Shown piece by piece: positions 16,677-25,433 of a stretch of 59,917 nt of DNA. The DNA lies in contig CADEDY010000007.1 in NCBI GenBank assembly GCA_902826215.1, forward strand, positions 87,045 to 146,961, read 5' to 3'. The notes beneath the pieces are model-generated. The model did no database searches, was not told the origin of the DNA, and was given only the letters and a program-made list of their open reading frames with translations. The DNA comes from an uncultured Bacteroidota bacterium. GTDB lineage: Bacteria; Bacteroidota; Bacteroidia; Flavobacteriales_F; PHOS-HE28. Position 1 is the first letter of the stretch; every line of letters begins with the position of its first letter. The position numbers and the translations under genes are program-made.

Positions 16677-18773
16677 CTAGAACTGTAGACCCAAGGAAGC
16701 CTTCCAACCGAACCAAGCGGAAAGCTGGGTGGTACCTGACATGGATCGCATAACAGGGGCCGACGGTGGCAGTTCGCTCAGGTAAGCACCAGTATCCGGA
16801 TCTCGCCAGTCCGAAGCCAACAGGTTGAACAGAGGCCCAGCGGAGATCACGAGAGCATCGGTCAGGCGTATGCCATAGCTCACGCTGAAGCGTCCGAGGA
16901 TATTCACCGCATCGATCCATTCGCGCTGCTCCACGATCTGCTCGCCCGTGAGGTCGATGTTCAAGAAGCCGACCTTACCGATGCGCGGTTGCGTTCCGAA
17001 GCCATAGAGAAAGCCCCAGCGCTGATCCGGAGCAACCGAGGGTGAATAGCCCAGGATGTTGTGGAAGCCGCGCGTTCCAGTGCGGAACTGGACGGATAAC
17101 GGCATCGCGTCATTCGTACTGAGATCGAAGCGGTGATACCCTTTCAACGATAGGGTTAGCAGACCCACTGCATTGCCAATGATGGTGTCGCTGATGTTGA
17201 GGATACCGAACTGCCCTCCTTCGCATCGCCGCGCGAAATTCACCACCCCGACCTGTCCACCCTTCGCCGTTCCACTTACCGCATTCAGCCCGAAGGTGAA
17301 CTGGCCACCGGTGATGGATCCCGCGTAGTTCAAACCGAAGCCGACCTGACCACCCTCCACTGAACCGGGTACGATGTTGGCACCGAAAGAGAATTGACCG
17401 CCAGTGGATGCACCCGCGTAGTTGAGCCCGAATCCTACTTGACCGCCACTGACCTCAAGCAATGCCACATTCGCACCGAATGACACTTGGCCACCACCCA
17501 CAACGCGCGCATAATTGGCTCCGAAACCGACCTGACCACCACCAACCGAATCACGAGCGACATTGACACCGGCAGCAATCTGGGCCCCAGAGACCGATCG
17601 CGCATAGTTCGCACCACCTGCGATCTGAGCCTTGCGCACTTGCTTGGGCGTCACATTCACGCCACCTGCGATCTGGATCCCATCCACGTTCTGCGTAGCC
17701 ACATTGCACGCACCAGCGATCTGCGTTCCACGCAGACCTCCTTTCACAACGTTCGCACCGCCTGCTATCTGCACGCCGCTCAAGGTGTCCCAGACGGTGT
17801 TTCCAAGACCCGCGAGTTGCAGGCCTTCCAAGGTGCCCATCGTGTGATTGATCGCACCAGCGATCTGCACGCCGCTTGTGTTGCGCCCGACCAAGTTGGT
17901 GAAGCCCGCCACTTGCAAGCCTTCCACGTTGTGGCTCTCGATGTTGGCTATTCCGCCCAACTCGAACCCTTCGAGCCCGCGCGAATAGCCTGCCAGAAGG
18001 TTGAACGAGAAATTGTTCACCACGGCACCAGCGATGTCGCCATTGGTACTCACATTCGGGATCAGCGACAATTGCCACATGCTCCTCTCTTCAAAGTCCA
18101 AGTTCTCAGCCAGTTCCATGCGCTGGTCGGAAACGAGCAAACGCGCCACACCGAGGTCCTCCACGCCGCAACGGTCGTGCAAACATATCGGTTCCATAGG
18201 GGTCACCACACTTCGCTTCCGCAGGGCCAATCGACCGAAGTTGCCATCGCGCCCTACGTACACGATCGTGTCGTGGTACTCCTTGCGCATCACCAGGATC
18301 GCTGTGCGCTCACGCTCGCCACTAAGATCCAACGTGAACGTTCCCAACGCATCGGTGGAAGCAGCATTCTTGCCGTCGACTTCGTGCACCGTGGCCATCA
18401 CTACAGGACCTTTCGTTACGGCATCGAACACCGCTCCAGCAATACTGAATCTCTTCCGTACACCGCTCTGACCGAGGAGGATGATGTGGTTGCCGGTCTC
18501 CTTCAATTCGAATCGAGGACCTACGACGGATACCAGCGCATTCTTCACCGTTCCGTTCACAGCCACCGAAACAACACTATCTCCATTTACGGCAGCTGCG
18601 TTGTAGCTCAACTTGAAATCACCTTCGCGGGCGATCAGCGCCAACGCTTCGGATAGTCGCACGTGAGCCGCATCCACGCGAACGGGACGTTGAAGAATGG
18701 ATTGTGCCAGCCCAGCGTGTGTAAGCAACCCACAACAGGCCAGAACGAGGATACGCTCAGCACCCTTCACCAT
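16677..18773 (-). CDS. STN-domain outer-membrane repeat protein
   Basis: A 698-residue exported protein. A signal peptide (about 1-24, ending GLAQ) is followed by a secretin/TonB short N-terminal (STN) domain (about 27-95, VRLSEALALIAREGDFKLSY) and a carboxypeptidase-regulatory-like domain (about 103-185). From about 266 to 548 come some 17 tandem 13-17-residue repeats with consensus GxQ(I/V)(A/G)GxxN. The end looks like a beta-rich membrane or surface domain closing in phenylalanine. I chose the ATG at 18773, which overlaps fecR by 17 nt; upstream in-frame starts would lengthen the signal peptide oddly. The STN domain is expected to contact FecR in the periplasm, so this may be the signal transducer of the locus. 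I recognise the repeat style but no known function. Confidence 0.8.
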   Translation of the reverse strand: MVKGAERILVLACCGLLTHAGLAQSILQRPVRVDAAHVRLSEALALIAREGDFKLSYNAAAVNGDSVVSVAVNGTVKNALVSVVGPRFELKETGNHIILLGQSGVRKRFSIAGAVFDAVTKGPVVMATVHEVDGKNAASTDALGTFTLDLSGERERTAILVMRKEYHDTIVYVGRDGNFGRLALRKRSVVTPMEPICLHDRCGVEDLGVARLLVSDQRMELAENLDFEERSMWQLSLIPNVSTNGDIAGAVVNNFSFNLLAGYSRGLEGFELGGIANIESHNVEGLQVAGFTNLVGRNTSGVQIAGAINHTMGTLEGLQLAGLGNTVWDTLSGVQIAGGANVVKGGLRGTQIAGACNVATQNVDGIQIAGGVNVTPKQVRKAQIAGGANYARSVSGAQIAAGVNVARDSVGGGQVGFGANYARVVGGGQVSFGANVALLEVSGGQVGFGLNYAGASTGGQFSFGANIVPGSVEGGQVGFGLNYAGSITGGQFTFGLNAVSGTAKGGQVGVVNFARRCEGGQFGILNISDTIIGNAVGLLTLSLKGYHRFDLSTNDAMPLSVQFRTGTRGFHNILGYSPSVAPDQRWGFLYGFGTQPRIGKVGFLNIDLTGEQIVEQREWIDAVNILGRFSVSYGIRLTDALVISAGPLFNLLASDWRDPDTGAYLSELPPSAPVMRSMSGTTQLSAWFGWKASLGLQF
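17130..17975 (-). repeat. Tandem GxQ(I/V)xGxxN repeats within the STN protein
   Basis: About 17 coding repeats of 13-17 codons. Early units read GVQIAGxxN, later ones GGQVGFGxN, as if two sub-families arose by successive duplication. The regular Gly/Asn spacing suggests a beta-solenoid or beta-hairpin array. Confidence 0.85.
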
Positions 18774-19728
18774 CCAGCACATAGGTTCCGGGGGCGACTT
18801 CGGTGAGGCTAAGGCCATAGGTATCGGCGATCACACGGAGGATATAGGTGATCGGTTCATCCTCGAAGGTGGCCGTCAAACGGCAGTTCCGCAATGCATC
18901 CTTCGCCAGTTCGATGCGTACCGGGAAAAGATGCTGCAACTGAGCCACGACGTCCGTCATCGAAGCCTCCTGGAATTGAATGATGCGATCGCCGTAGACC
19001 ACTGCCGGTGGCGCAGGCATGCGTTCCAGAACGTGGGCCGTTTTGTTGTATCGTGCATATCCACCGGCATTCAGGACCACGCTGTCGCCCTCCACCTCCA
19101 CGCGCACCTTGCCATGGCGAACACGGACCAGCACGCTGGAACTGGTATCGAAGGCACTCACTTCGAATGCGGTGCCGAGCACAGTAACAGTGACATCGTC
19201 CGTTTCCACCACGAAGGGTCGCTCCACATCGCGCTGCACTTCGAAGTATGCTTCTCCAGCAAGAGCCACATGCCGGTCCTGTGTCATGCGGACATCAGCG
19301 CGTGAACCGGGTGAAAGCACGATGTGGCTGCTATCCGGCAGAATGGTGCGCACGAATTCATGACTCGCCATCAGGTGTTCGGGTTGTTGGTTGAACAAAA
19401 AGCGAACACCCATGAAGAGACCGATCAACAGCGCAGCAGCAACCGCCACACGCCGTAACACAGCTGAGTTGCGTTGCGGAACGATCCGCTTCACCCCATC
19501 GGCTGCATCGATACGCGCCTGCACAGCAACCCAAGCACGGTCCACATCCACTTCGGGTGCGGATGCACCTGCGCTCAACGCCCAGATGCCGCGCAAAGCC
19601 TCCAGTTCCTGCGCATGGGAAGGGTCGGCCGCACCCCATACCTCAATGGTCTGGCGCTCTGCAGCATCCGACTCTCCAGCCAAGTATCGGCCGAGTTGCT
19701 CGCTTGTGATATGTGGTCCTTCGTTCAC
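18757..19728 (-). CDS. fecR: FecR-family anti-sigma factor
   Basis: A 323-residue protein: cytoplasmic N-terminal region (1-88) able to bind sigma, one membrane helix near 89-110 (RRVAVAAALLIGLFMGVRFLF), a periplasmic FecR domain (about 125-225, SRADVRMTQDRHVALAGEAYFEV), and a C-terminal DUF4974/STN-like module (about 245-320). FecR proteins hold or activate their ECF sigma factor in response to an outer-membrane transducer. The start codon is GTG at 19728; an in-frame TGA lies a few codons upstream, so no longer start is possible. It follows the sigma gene and overlaps the STN-protein gene. Confidence 0.9.
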   Translation of the reverse strand: MNEGPHITSEQLGRYLAGESDAAERQTIEVWGAADPSHAQELEALRGIWALSAGASAPEVDVDRAWVAVQARIDAADGVKRIVPQRNSAVLRRVAVAAALLIGLFMGVRFLFNQQPEHLMASHEFVRTILPDSSHIVLSPGSRADVRMTQDRHVALAGEAYFEVQRDVERPFVVETDDVTVTVLGTAFEVSAFDTSSSVLVRVRHGKVRVEVEGDSVVLNAGGYARYNKTAHVLERMPAPPAVVYGDRIIQFQEASMTDVVAQLQHLFPVRIELAKDALRNCRLTATFEDEPITYILRVIADTYGLSLTEVAPGTYVLDGEGC

Positions 19729-19741
19729 GTGTATTCAATGC

Positions 19742-19770
19742 TATGACAACCCACTACCCCAATACCCCTA
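19742..19770 (-). promoter_or_regulatory. Candidate ECF-sigma promoter of fecR
   Basis: Minus strand: TAGGGGT (its TAG is the sigma gene stop codon), 12 nt, GGTTGTCATA, ending 13 nt before the GTG start. It matches the element before the receptor gene in both words and spacing. Confidence 0.65.
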
Positions 19771-20331
19771 TCCTCCTTTGTTCCACCACCACATCACCCA
19801 CGCGATCACCACCGCCGGCATCAGGTCCGACAGGTCTTGTCGCAAATACTTCAGAGCTTTTCCCATCTGGTTCTCCACGGTCTTCACCGAGATACCTAAA
19901 CGCTCCGCGATCTCGTGGTACTTCAATCCCTCGTGCCTGCTCAGTTTGAAGACCTTACGCCGCTCTTCCGGCAAAGCTTCTATCGCTGCATGCACCCGTG
20001 CAGCACGTTCCGTATGCTCGTCCTCACCGCGCTCCTCCGCTGCTGGTCGATCATCCACCTCTTCGTTCAATACGCGCATGCGACCTTCCACTTTTACTGC
20101 GTTGAGGCACCGGTTGCGCACCGAAGTGAAGAGGTACGACTTCAACGAAGTGCTCACCTTCGTCTTCTCACGATCCTGCCATAGGCGCACGAAAAGGTCC
20201 TGCACCAGATCCTCTGCGTTGTCGCCGTCCTTGACATACTGCCTCGCAAAGGCACACAACGGCCCATAGTGCACCCGGAACAAGGCTTCAAAAGCATTGC
20301 GATCTCCAGCTGCTATGGGAGCGAAATCCAA
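19768..20331 (-). CDS. ECF RNA polymerase sigma-70 factor
   Basis: A 187-residue sigma factor with only regions 2 and 4. Region 2 (about 10-80) holds YGPLCAFARQYVKDGDNAEDLVQDLFVRLW; region 4 (about 120-175) holds ALPEERRKVFKLSRHEGLKYHEIAERLGISVKTVENQ, the DNA-binding helix-turn-helix. The order sigma, FecR, transducer, receptor is that of FecI-type cell-surface signalling. The stop codon TAG is shared with the -35 word of the fecR promoter. No copy of the ECF motif is seen upstream of this gene, so it may be expressed from another promoter. Confidence 0.93.
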   Translation of the reverse strand: MDFAPIAAGDRNAFEALFRVHYGPLCAFARQYVKDGDNAEDLVQDLFVRLWQDREKTKVSTSLKSYLFTSVRNRCLNAVKVEGRMRVLNEEVDDRPAAEERGEDEHTERAARVHAAIEALPEERRKVFKLSRHEGLKYHEIAERLGISVKTVENQMGKALKYLRQDLSDLMPAVVIAWVMWWWNKGG

Positions 20332-20450
20332 GGGAACGTGATGAAGGGCCGAAAGTAGAACTCCTTGATCTCCTTTCCTGGCTTCCGTGAGTCGTCGGCA
20401 ATGACAAGAGCGCCGGCATCAGGGCCACGGTGAAGAGCGCGAGTTCATGC

Positions 20451-23400
20451 TCACCGCAGGATATGCAAGTATCCCTTCTGCATTTCGGGTGCGTTGGTGC
20501 CGCGATCCAACTGCAACACGAAATAATAGACACCGGTAGCGAGCGGCTCACCCGTGCTTCCGTGGTTGCCGGCAAAGGCCTTGCGCTTGGGGTCAGCTGA
20601 CCAGACAACCGCACCGTACCGGTTGAATACCTCCAACGATGCACTGATGAAATCACCTGAGATCACTTGCCAGACATCGTTCACGCCATCGCCGTTGGGA
20701 GTAATGATGTTCGGCGGCACCACGTCGCAGTGTCTTAGGGTAAGACCGATCTGCGCGCTGGTGTTGCAACCGTTCGCGTCCAACACCTGCAGGGTGTAAA
20801 CGCCTTCCTCTTGGACAAGGATCGAATCGGAGCTGGATCCCGTGCTCCAAAGCGGATCGGTGTAGCCCTCCGGCATCACCAGCAAGAACGTCGCCCCGAT
20901 GCAGAATGTCGTATCAGGTCCCAAAGTGAATTGGATCGGACCGTTGACGATCAAAGAGTGCGACAGACCCATGGAACTGCACATTCCGTTGGTTGCGACC
21001 ACGCTATACACACCCGCATCGTTCATTTCCGTGGGATCCAGAACGATGGTGGTTCCGCTCTGCACGCCACTCGGGGTGGTCCAAGTAAATGTTGTCCCCG
21101 CTTCATCCATGACCGATAGGGTCACCGTTTCTCCTACACATGTACTGTCCGGAGCAGCGATCACGGGCACCACCGGAAGTGCATTAACCTGGCCGAAGAC
21201 GGGCTGCGGATCACCCAGGCAAGCGCCATCCACTTGCTGGACATAGACCACGTGTGGCCCGACCAATGCAGTGCCAAGGGATAGGCTCGTCCCCATCCCC
21301 AGTTCTTGGGTGGTGTTCGCATCGGAATACCATGTGATGGTTCCCGATCCTGTTGCCGCGAAGATCAACTCCTCACCAGCGCATACAGCAGGTCCGTTGG
21401 TGACGAGCGGCTGTTCCACGGGTATCAAACCTACTTGAACGGCGAGTGTATCGGTACAGCCGAAGAAGTCGCTGGCCAAAAGCGTGTACGTACCTGGAGC
21501 GCTCACGGTGAGTACAGGCCCTACTACCTGTTCGGGTTCCCACAAGTAGAACGCTTGGCCGCCTGTGGCTTGCAGGAGAAGGGAAGAACCTTCGCAGAAA
21601 TCGTACGGCCCGGGATCGAGTAAACTCGCGCTGGCCGTGCTTCCATAGATGATCGTGGACACCGTGGTGACGATGTTGCACGCGGTGACCGAACAGGAAT
21701 AGGCACCCGGCTGATCCACCACCTGAACGATGGAATTGCCACTGAGCGGGGCCGCCCAGACCAAACTGGCAGAGCCGGTGGTGACCACTTGCAATCCGGC
21801 GGTCTCGTTGGGTTCGCACAGCACGCCATCGGGCAGCACGTTCAAATAGGGTGTCGCATAATCGGTGATCAGGATCGGATCCGAGACCACGCCGCATCCA
21901 AGCAGGTCCACCATCTCGAGGTAGTACTCGCCCGGCTGTGTGGTGAAAATGCTGTCGTTCTGTTCGGGGATCGGCCCCAATGGACCGTACCACTGATAGG
22001 ATTGACCGGGTGTATCGGAATACACGATCGCTGTCGAGTTCGGGCAGATGATAGCATCCTCGGGGAAATTGCCGAGGGTGGGACGCGGGTAGGTGCCTAT
22101 GGTGTGTGTGGCAGTGGCGATCGCGAAGCATCCGTCACTCTCAGCGTATCCATGGAAATAGGAGGTCCCAGGACCTGTGACCAAAGCTCCGGTCGGCAAC
22201 AATGAGACCAGTCCGCTGTAGTAGGTCGCTGTTGAATCACAGCCCACACACGTCGCTACCAATACAGCTGTATCGCTCGGACAAAGAATCGTTGGTCCCG
22301 TAAGTGAAACAATGGGCGGTTGCACAGTGATCGGTATCACATAGATGCTATCCGTTCGAGTGAAGAAAAGGCTATCGGTCCCGCAGGGTGCATTCGTCAA
22401 AAGAACATCCACGGTAACATAGCGCCAACCGGGACCGTTACCTCCGGGAACAGTGCAATACACCTCCCCGGTCGTATAGGCCCAACTGCCAGTGCATCGC
22501 TGGAACATGCGAATTCCGTAGGGTAGACCAACAACATTTCCATCCAGCAGCAAGGAAACCATGCCATTCACGGAAATACTCTGGTACGGACAAACGGTCA
22601 CCGTGTCATTCAGGTCAGAATCCTGAGGGAACTCCAGCTCATATAGTGCTTCGAGCGGTGGCAGCGGTCCGTTGGGCTGAAGGATGACATGAACCGTATT
22701 GCTTCGAGCACAACCTTCGGGGGTGAGCACTGTGGCCGTGTAATAGCCCGAGGTCAAGGCTTGTACAGAATCGTTCGGGACCGTGTCCGCATAGTTCCAG
22801 AACACTTGGTTCGCAGGGTCCACCCCTGTTGCCCAAAGCCATGGTTGGATCGGCAAGCAGCGAACGATGGTGCTGGTATTAAGGGCTTCCACATTCACCC
22901 CTTGGTCATCACTGATCAGCGGTGGGGCAGGAAATGGGTTCACAATGACATACAGGGAATCGGCGCTGTTCCAACAGCCAGCTTGAGAAGTCAACTGCGC
23001 CGAATACCAACCCGTGTTCTGAACGAGCAAGTTGCTTGTGGTGCTGCCATCCTGCCACACGTAATTCATGATGGGACCAGCAGTTCTCGACGAGTTGGAG
23101 CCGGACCACGTCGAACCATGCGTATTCACCACAAGGTTCACTTCATCACATACCACCAATGTGTCCAAGCCATGAACACCTTGGAAGTAATCGTTGACAC
23201 TGTAGGCCGTAATTGCAACTTCGAGTGTCGAGCGATCACATGGTCCATCTTCCCGGATGAAGAAGTCATACGGTTGCCGACCTGCGACATATCCTTTCGA
23301 GAGGAAGGCATCCTTCAACCCTCGTTCTTCCAACGCGACCTGAACACCATACTCCGTATCACCACAATAGTATCCCGGTCCGTAGGCTGGAAAGAAACTA

Positions 23401-24776
23401 CCCACCTCGGGTTCAGCGATCATCTCCCAGTCGCTCGGAAAGACCAAGATCTCACTGAAAGAACCATTGAACAGCAACTCGCCATCGGGCAAGTACTGCA
23501 AACCTCCGGTGGTCTTCGCTCCTGCCCCACCGAATTGCTGTGCTTCCTTGTACGCGAAATTGTTCAGATGAAGGCGCGCGATGTAGAGATCGTGCTGACC
23601 CGTGGCTAGGAATGTGCCCGTGCCGTACAACGCACTGAGATCAGTGAGTTGACAAGCGAACCGACCGTACACGGCCACCTCATCGTTGGAAACAGCCACC
23701 GCACGCGTAGTGATCTCATTCGCCGACCCCCACGTGTGGTATTGGGTCAATTCGCCATCCAAGGTCACATCCAAGAGAAAAGACGATCGCGGGGCGGTGG
23801 CCGAGAAGATATCCGGTTGACTGTCCTGGAAGATCACCGTCCCTTGGAGGTCGCCAACAAGGAAGAGCCTGTTGCCTTCAACGAGCAGTAGATCGAAGAC
23901 CTGATTGTAGGTCCCCCCGCCGAAGACCCGGAACCACTCCTCCGTGCCACTCGAGCTGTAGCGCATCAGGAATGCCGCGCTGTACATCGCATTGGTGTAC
24001 GTCAGATCGAAGGTGATGGTATCCGAGAACTGACCCGTGAGGTAGATGTTACCTGCCTCGTCGTGTTCCACATCCATGGCCCGATCGGCGAACTCCGCAG
24101 CACCATGCTTGAGCCATCCCGGAGTGCCATCACCAGCGTATGTCTGCAGAAAGATGTCGACACTGGGTTCATCCGTGTCAGGATCGATCACACTTGTCAG
24201 CGTTCCGCCATCGAATGTGGCCGTTCCCCTGAATTCACCGGCCACCGCTATGCTCCCATCCGATCCGACGGACACCCCGTTCGGTTGATCCACACCCTCT
24301 CCACCACCGCCCTGCCTGACCCAGTTGACGGCGCCAGTCAAGGCTTCCATGGACACCACGAAGACATCTTGTGTGTTGTTCTGCGAGGTGATCATCGTGC
24401 CACCGAAGTTGGCCGTGCTCATGAACTGGCCGACGACGACCAACGCGCCGTTCGGTCCCAATTCCAATGCAATGCCGCGATCCAGTCCCGGTCCACCGAA
24501 GTGTGTTGACCAGATAAGTCCGCCGGATGGATCGAACTTCGCCACAACAGCATCCAAGCTGCCATACGTGGTCATGGTGGAGGTTGCCCCGAAGGTGATC
24601 ACCCCTCCGAACTCACCGGTCACATAGGAGTTACCAAGCGCATCGACGACCAGATCAGTGAAGGAATCATTACTGGGACCGCCCACACCTTTTGCCCAGT
24701 ACTGTGCTTCACCCGCGAAAGGCAGGAGGATGGACAATAAGACACCTAACACTCCGCTGAAACGCAGCACCCTCAT
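20451..24776 (-). CDS. T9SS type B surface protein with propeller repeats and Ig-like domains
   Basis: A 1441-residue exported protein. A signal peptide (1-25, AGEAQ) is followed by SBBP-type beta-propeller repeats (about 27-460, D-x-x-GNSYVTGEFGG, FGGPGLDRGIALELGPNG). A long series of Ig/PKD-like domains (about 530-1340, C-x-G motifs such as FCEGSSLLLQATGG) leads to a C-terminal gliding-motility type sorting domain (NIITPNGDGVNDVWQVIS to GVYYFVLQL). The ATG at 24776 is preferred over an in-frame TTG 9 nt upstream. It is probably secreted by T9SS and attached to the cell surface, as an adhesin-like or structural protein. No catalytic domain is visible. Confidence 0.87.
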   Translation of the reverse strand: MRVLRFSGVLGVLLSILLPFAGEAQYWAKGVGGPSNDSFTDLVVDALGNSYVTGEFGGVITFGATSTMTTYGSLDAVVAKFDPSGGLIWSTHFGGPGLDRGIALELGPNGALVVVGQFMSTANFGGTMITSQNNTQDVFVVSMEALTGAVNWVRQGGGGEGVDQPNGVSVGSDGSIAVAGEFRGTATFDGGTLTSVIDPDTDEPSVDIFLQTYAGDGTPGWLKHGAAEFADRAMDVEHDEAGNIYLTGQFSDTITFDLTYTNAMYSAAFLMRYSSSGTEEWFRVFGGGTYNQVFDLLLVEGNRLFLVGDLQGTVIFQDSQPDIFSATAPRSSFLLDVTLDGELTQYHTWGSANEITTRAVAVSNDEVAVYGRFACQLTDLSALYGTGTFLATGQHDLYIARLHLNNFAYKEAQQFGGAGAKTTGGLQYLPDGELLFNGSFSEILVFPSDWEMIAEPEVGSFFPAYGPGYYCGDTEYGVQVALEERGLKDAFLSKGYVAGRQPYDFFIREDGPCDRSTLEVAITAYSVNDYFQGVHGLDTLVVCDEVNLVVNTHGSTWSGSNSSRTAGPIMNYVWQDGSTTSNLLVQNTGWYSAQLTSQAGCWNSADSLYVIVNPFPAPPLISDDQGVNVEALNTSTIVRCLPIQPWLWATGVDPANQVFWNYADTVPNDSVQALTSGYYTATVLTPEGCARSNTVHVILQPNGPLPPLEALYELEFPQDSDLNDTVTVCPYQSISVNGMVSLLLDGNVVGLPYGIRMFQRCTGSWAYTTGEVYCTVPGGNGPGWRYVTVDVLLTNAPCGTDSLFFTRTDSIYVIPITVQPPIVSLTGPTILCPSDTAVLVATCVGCDSTATYYSGLVSLLPTGALVTGPGTSYFHGYAESDGCFAIATATHTIGTYPRPTLGNFPEDAIICPNSTAIVYSDTPGQSYQWYGPLGPIPEQNDSIFTTQPGEYYLEMVDLLGCGVVSDPILITDYATPYLNVLPDGVLCEPNETAGLQVVTTGSASLVWAAPLSGNSIVQVVDQPGAYSCSVTACNIVTTVSTIIYGSTASASLLDPGPYDFCEGSSLLLQATGGQAFYLWEPEQVVGPVLTVSAPGTYTLLASDFFGCTDTLAVQVGLIPVEQPLVTNGPAVCAGEELIFAATGSGTITWYSDANTTQELGMGTSLSLGTALVGPHVVYVQQVDGACLGDPQPVFGQVNALPVVPVIAAPDSTCVGETVTLSVMDEAGTTFTWTTPSGVQSGTTIVLDPTEMNDAGVYSVVATNGMCSSMGLSHSLIVNGPIQFTLGPDTTFCIGATFLLVMPEGYTDPLWSTGSSSDSILVQEEGVYTLQVLDANGCNTSAQIGLTLRHCDVVPPNIITPNGDGVNDVWQVISGDFISASLEVFNRYGAVVWSADPKRKAFAGNHGSTGEPLATGVYYFVLQLDRGTNAPEMQKGYLHILR

Positions 24777-24898
24777 CACTACCAAGATAGGTTGTGTTCG
24801 TCAAACGCTGCCTGAATGACGAACTATTGCATGATCCACCATCCACAACCCATATCTGAGATCATGGAGCGTGGGAATGTCCTAGCCAGAAGAACGGG

Positions 24899-25063
24899 TC
24901 ACCCGATCGTGAATTCGTACACTACGGCCACGATCAAACCGACCGCCGCCAATAGCGCGATCACCACGAACATATTCCTCGTGGCCGGAAGATCATTCGG
25001 CTTGTCATCCTCCATTTGATCCGGGAGCACGCCCTTCTCGTTAAAGTGCTTATCTGTTGCCAT
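24899..25063 (-). CDS. Small single-pass membrane protein
   Basis: A 54-residue frame starting MATDKHFNEKGVLPDQMEDD with a charged N-terminal half, then one hydrophobic helix (about 31-49, MFVVIALLAAVGLIVAVVYE) and FTIG at the end. The clean split between an acidic head and a membrane helix, and the ATG start, argue for a real gene. Topology is probably N-in, single pass. Function unknown. It is divergent from clpB. Confidence 0.6.
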   Translation of the reverse strand: MATDKHFNEKGVLPDQMEDDKPNDLPATRNMFVVIALLAAVGLIVAVVYEFTIG

Positions 25064-25071
25064 GATCGTAC

Positions 25072-25383
25072 GTGTTCATCTTTCGCGCCGATCCTTGCAA
25101 TTTCCCGGATACCCGCCGACCACGGCGAAGGATCATCCTACCAGCCCTTACACTTGCGCAGGACAAACTGAGGAACACGGTTCCCGATCGAGGCACCCTT
25201 TACACGATCACGGTTGCCGATCAGAACGGAGCTACACGTGGAACCTGCCACCGATCCCGGCCACATCGTCCGAAAAGCCTTGTGATCACAGGACGTTTTG
25301 GCTTCCCGGAACATATCCAACTGCCACTTCTTCCGTTCTACCTTCACGGTGCGGTGCTTGTTGAACCGGCGTCGCATGGTTGA
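25072..25383 (+). CDS. Possible small protein upstream of clpB
   Basis: A 103-residue frame in the 370-nt space between the small membrane protein and clpB. The middle (about 30-55, DKLRNTVPDRGTLYTITVADQ) reads like protein, but the composition is arginine/proline-rich and I recognise no family. It may be only clpB leader sequence. Nothing else is seen in 25064-25433. Confidence 0.25.
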   Translation: MFIFRADPCNFPDTRRPRRRIILPALTLAQDKLRNTVPDRGTLYTITVADQNGATRGTCHRSRPHRPKSLVITGRFGFPEHIQLPLLPFYLHGAVLVEPASHG

Positions 25384-25433
25384 AGGACGATTCGTCAACC
25401 ATACCTCGACCTACAACGCACAACATTCTGGAC

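Noticed and set aside
16567..16920. N-terminal extension of the TonB receptor frame
   Set aside because: Open frame only; it overlaps the STN gene, lacks protein character, and the signal peptide begins at the ATG at 16566.
17130..17975. Possible CRISPR-like repeat array
   Set aside because: Repeats are in phase with codons, degenerate at DNA level, and lie within one long reading frame with signal peptide and STN domain.
17487..18656. 389-codon plus-strand frame opposite the STN repeat gene
   Set aside because: An antisense shadow of the repeats; no family motif, and the minus-strand STN and repeat domains are evident.
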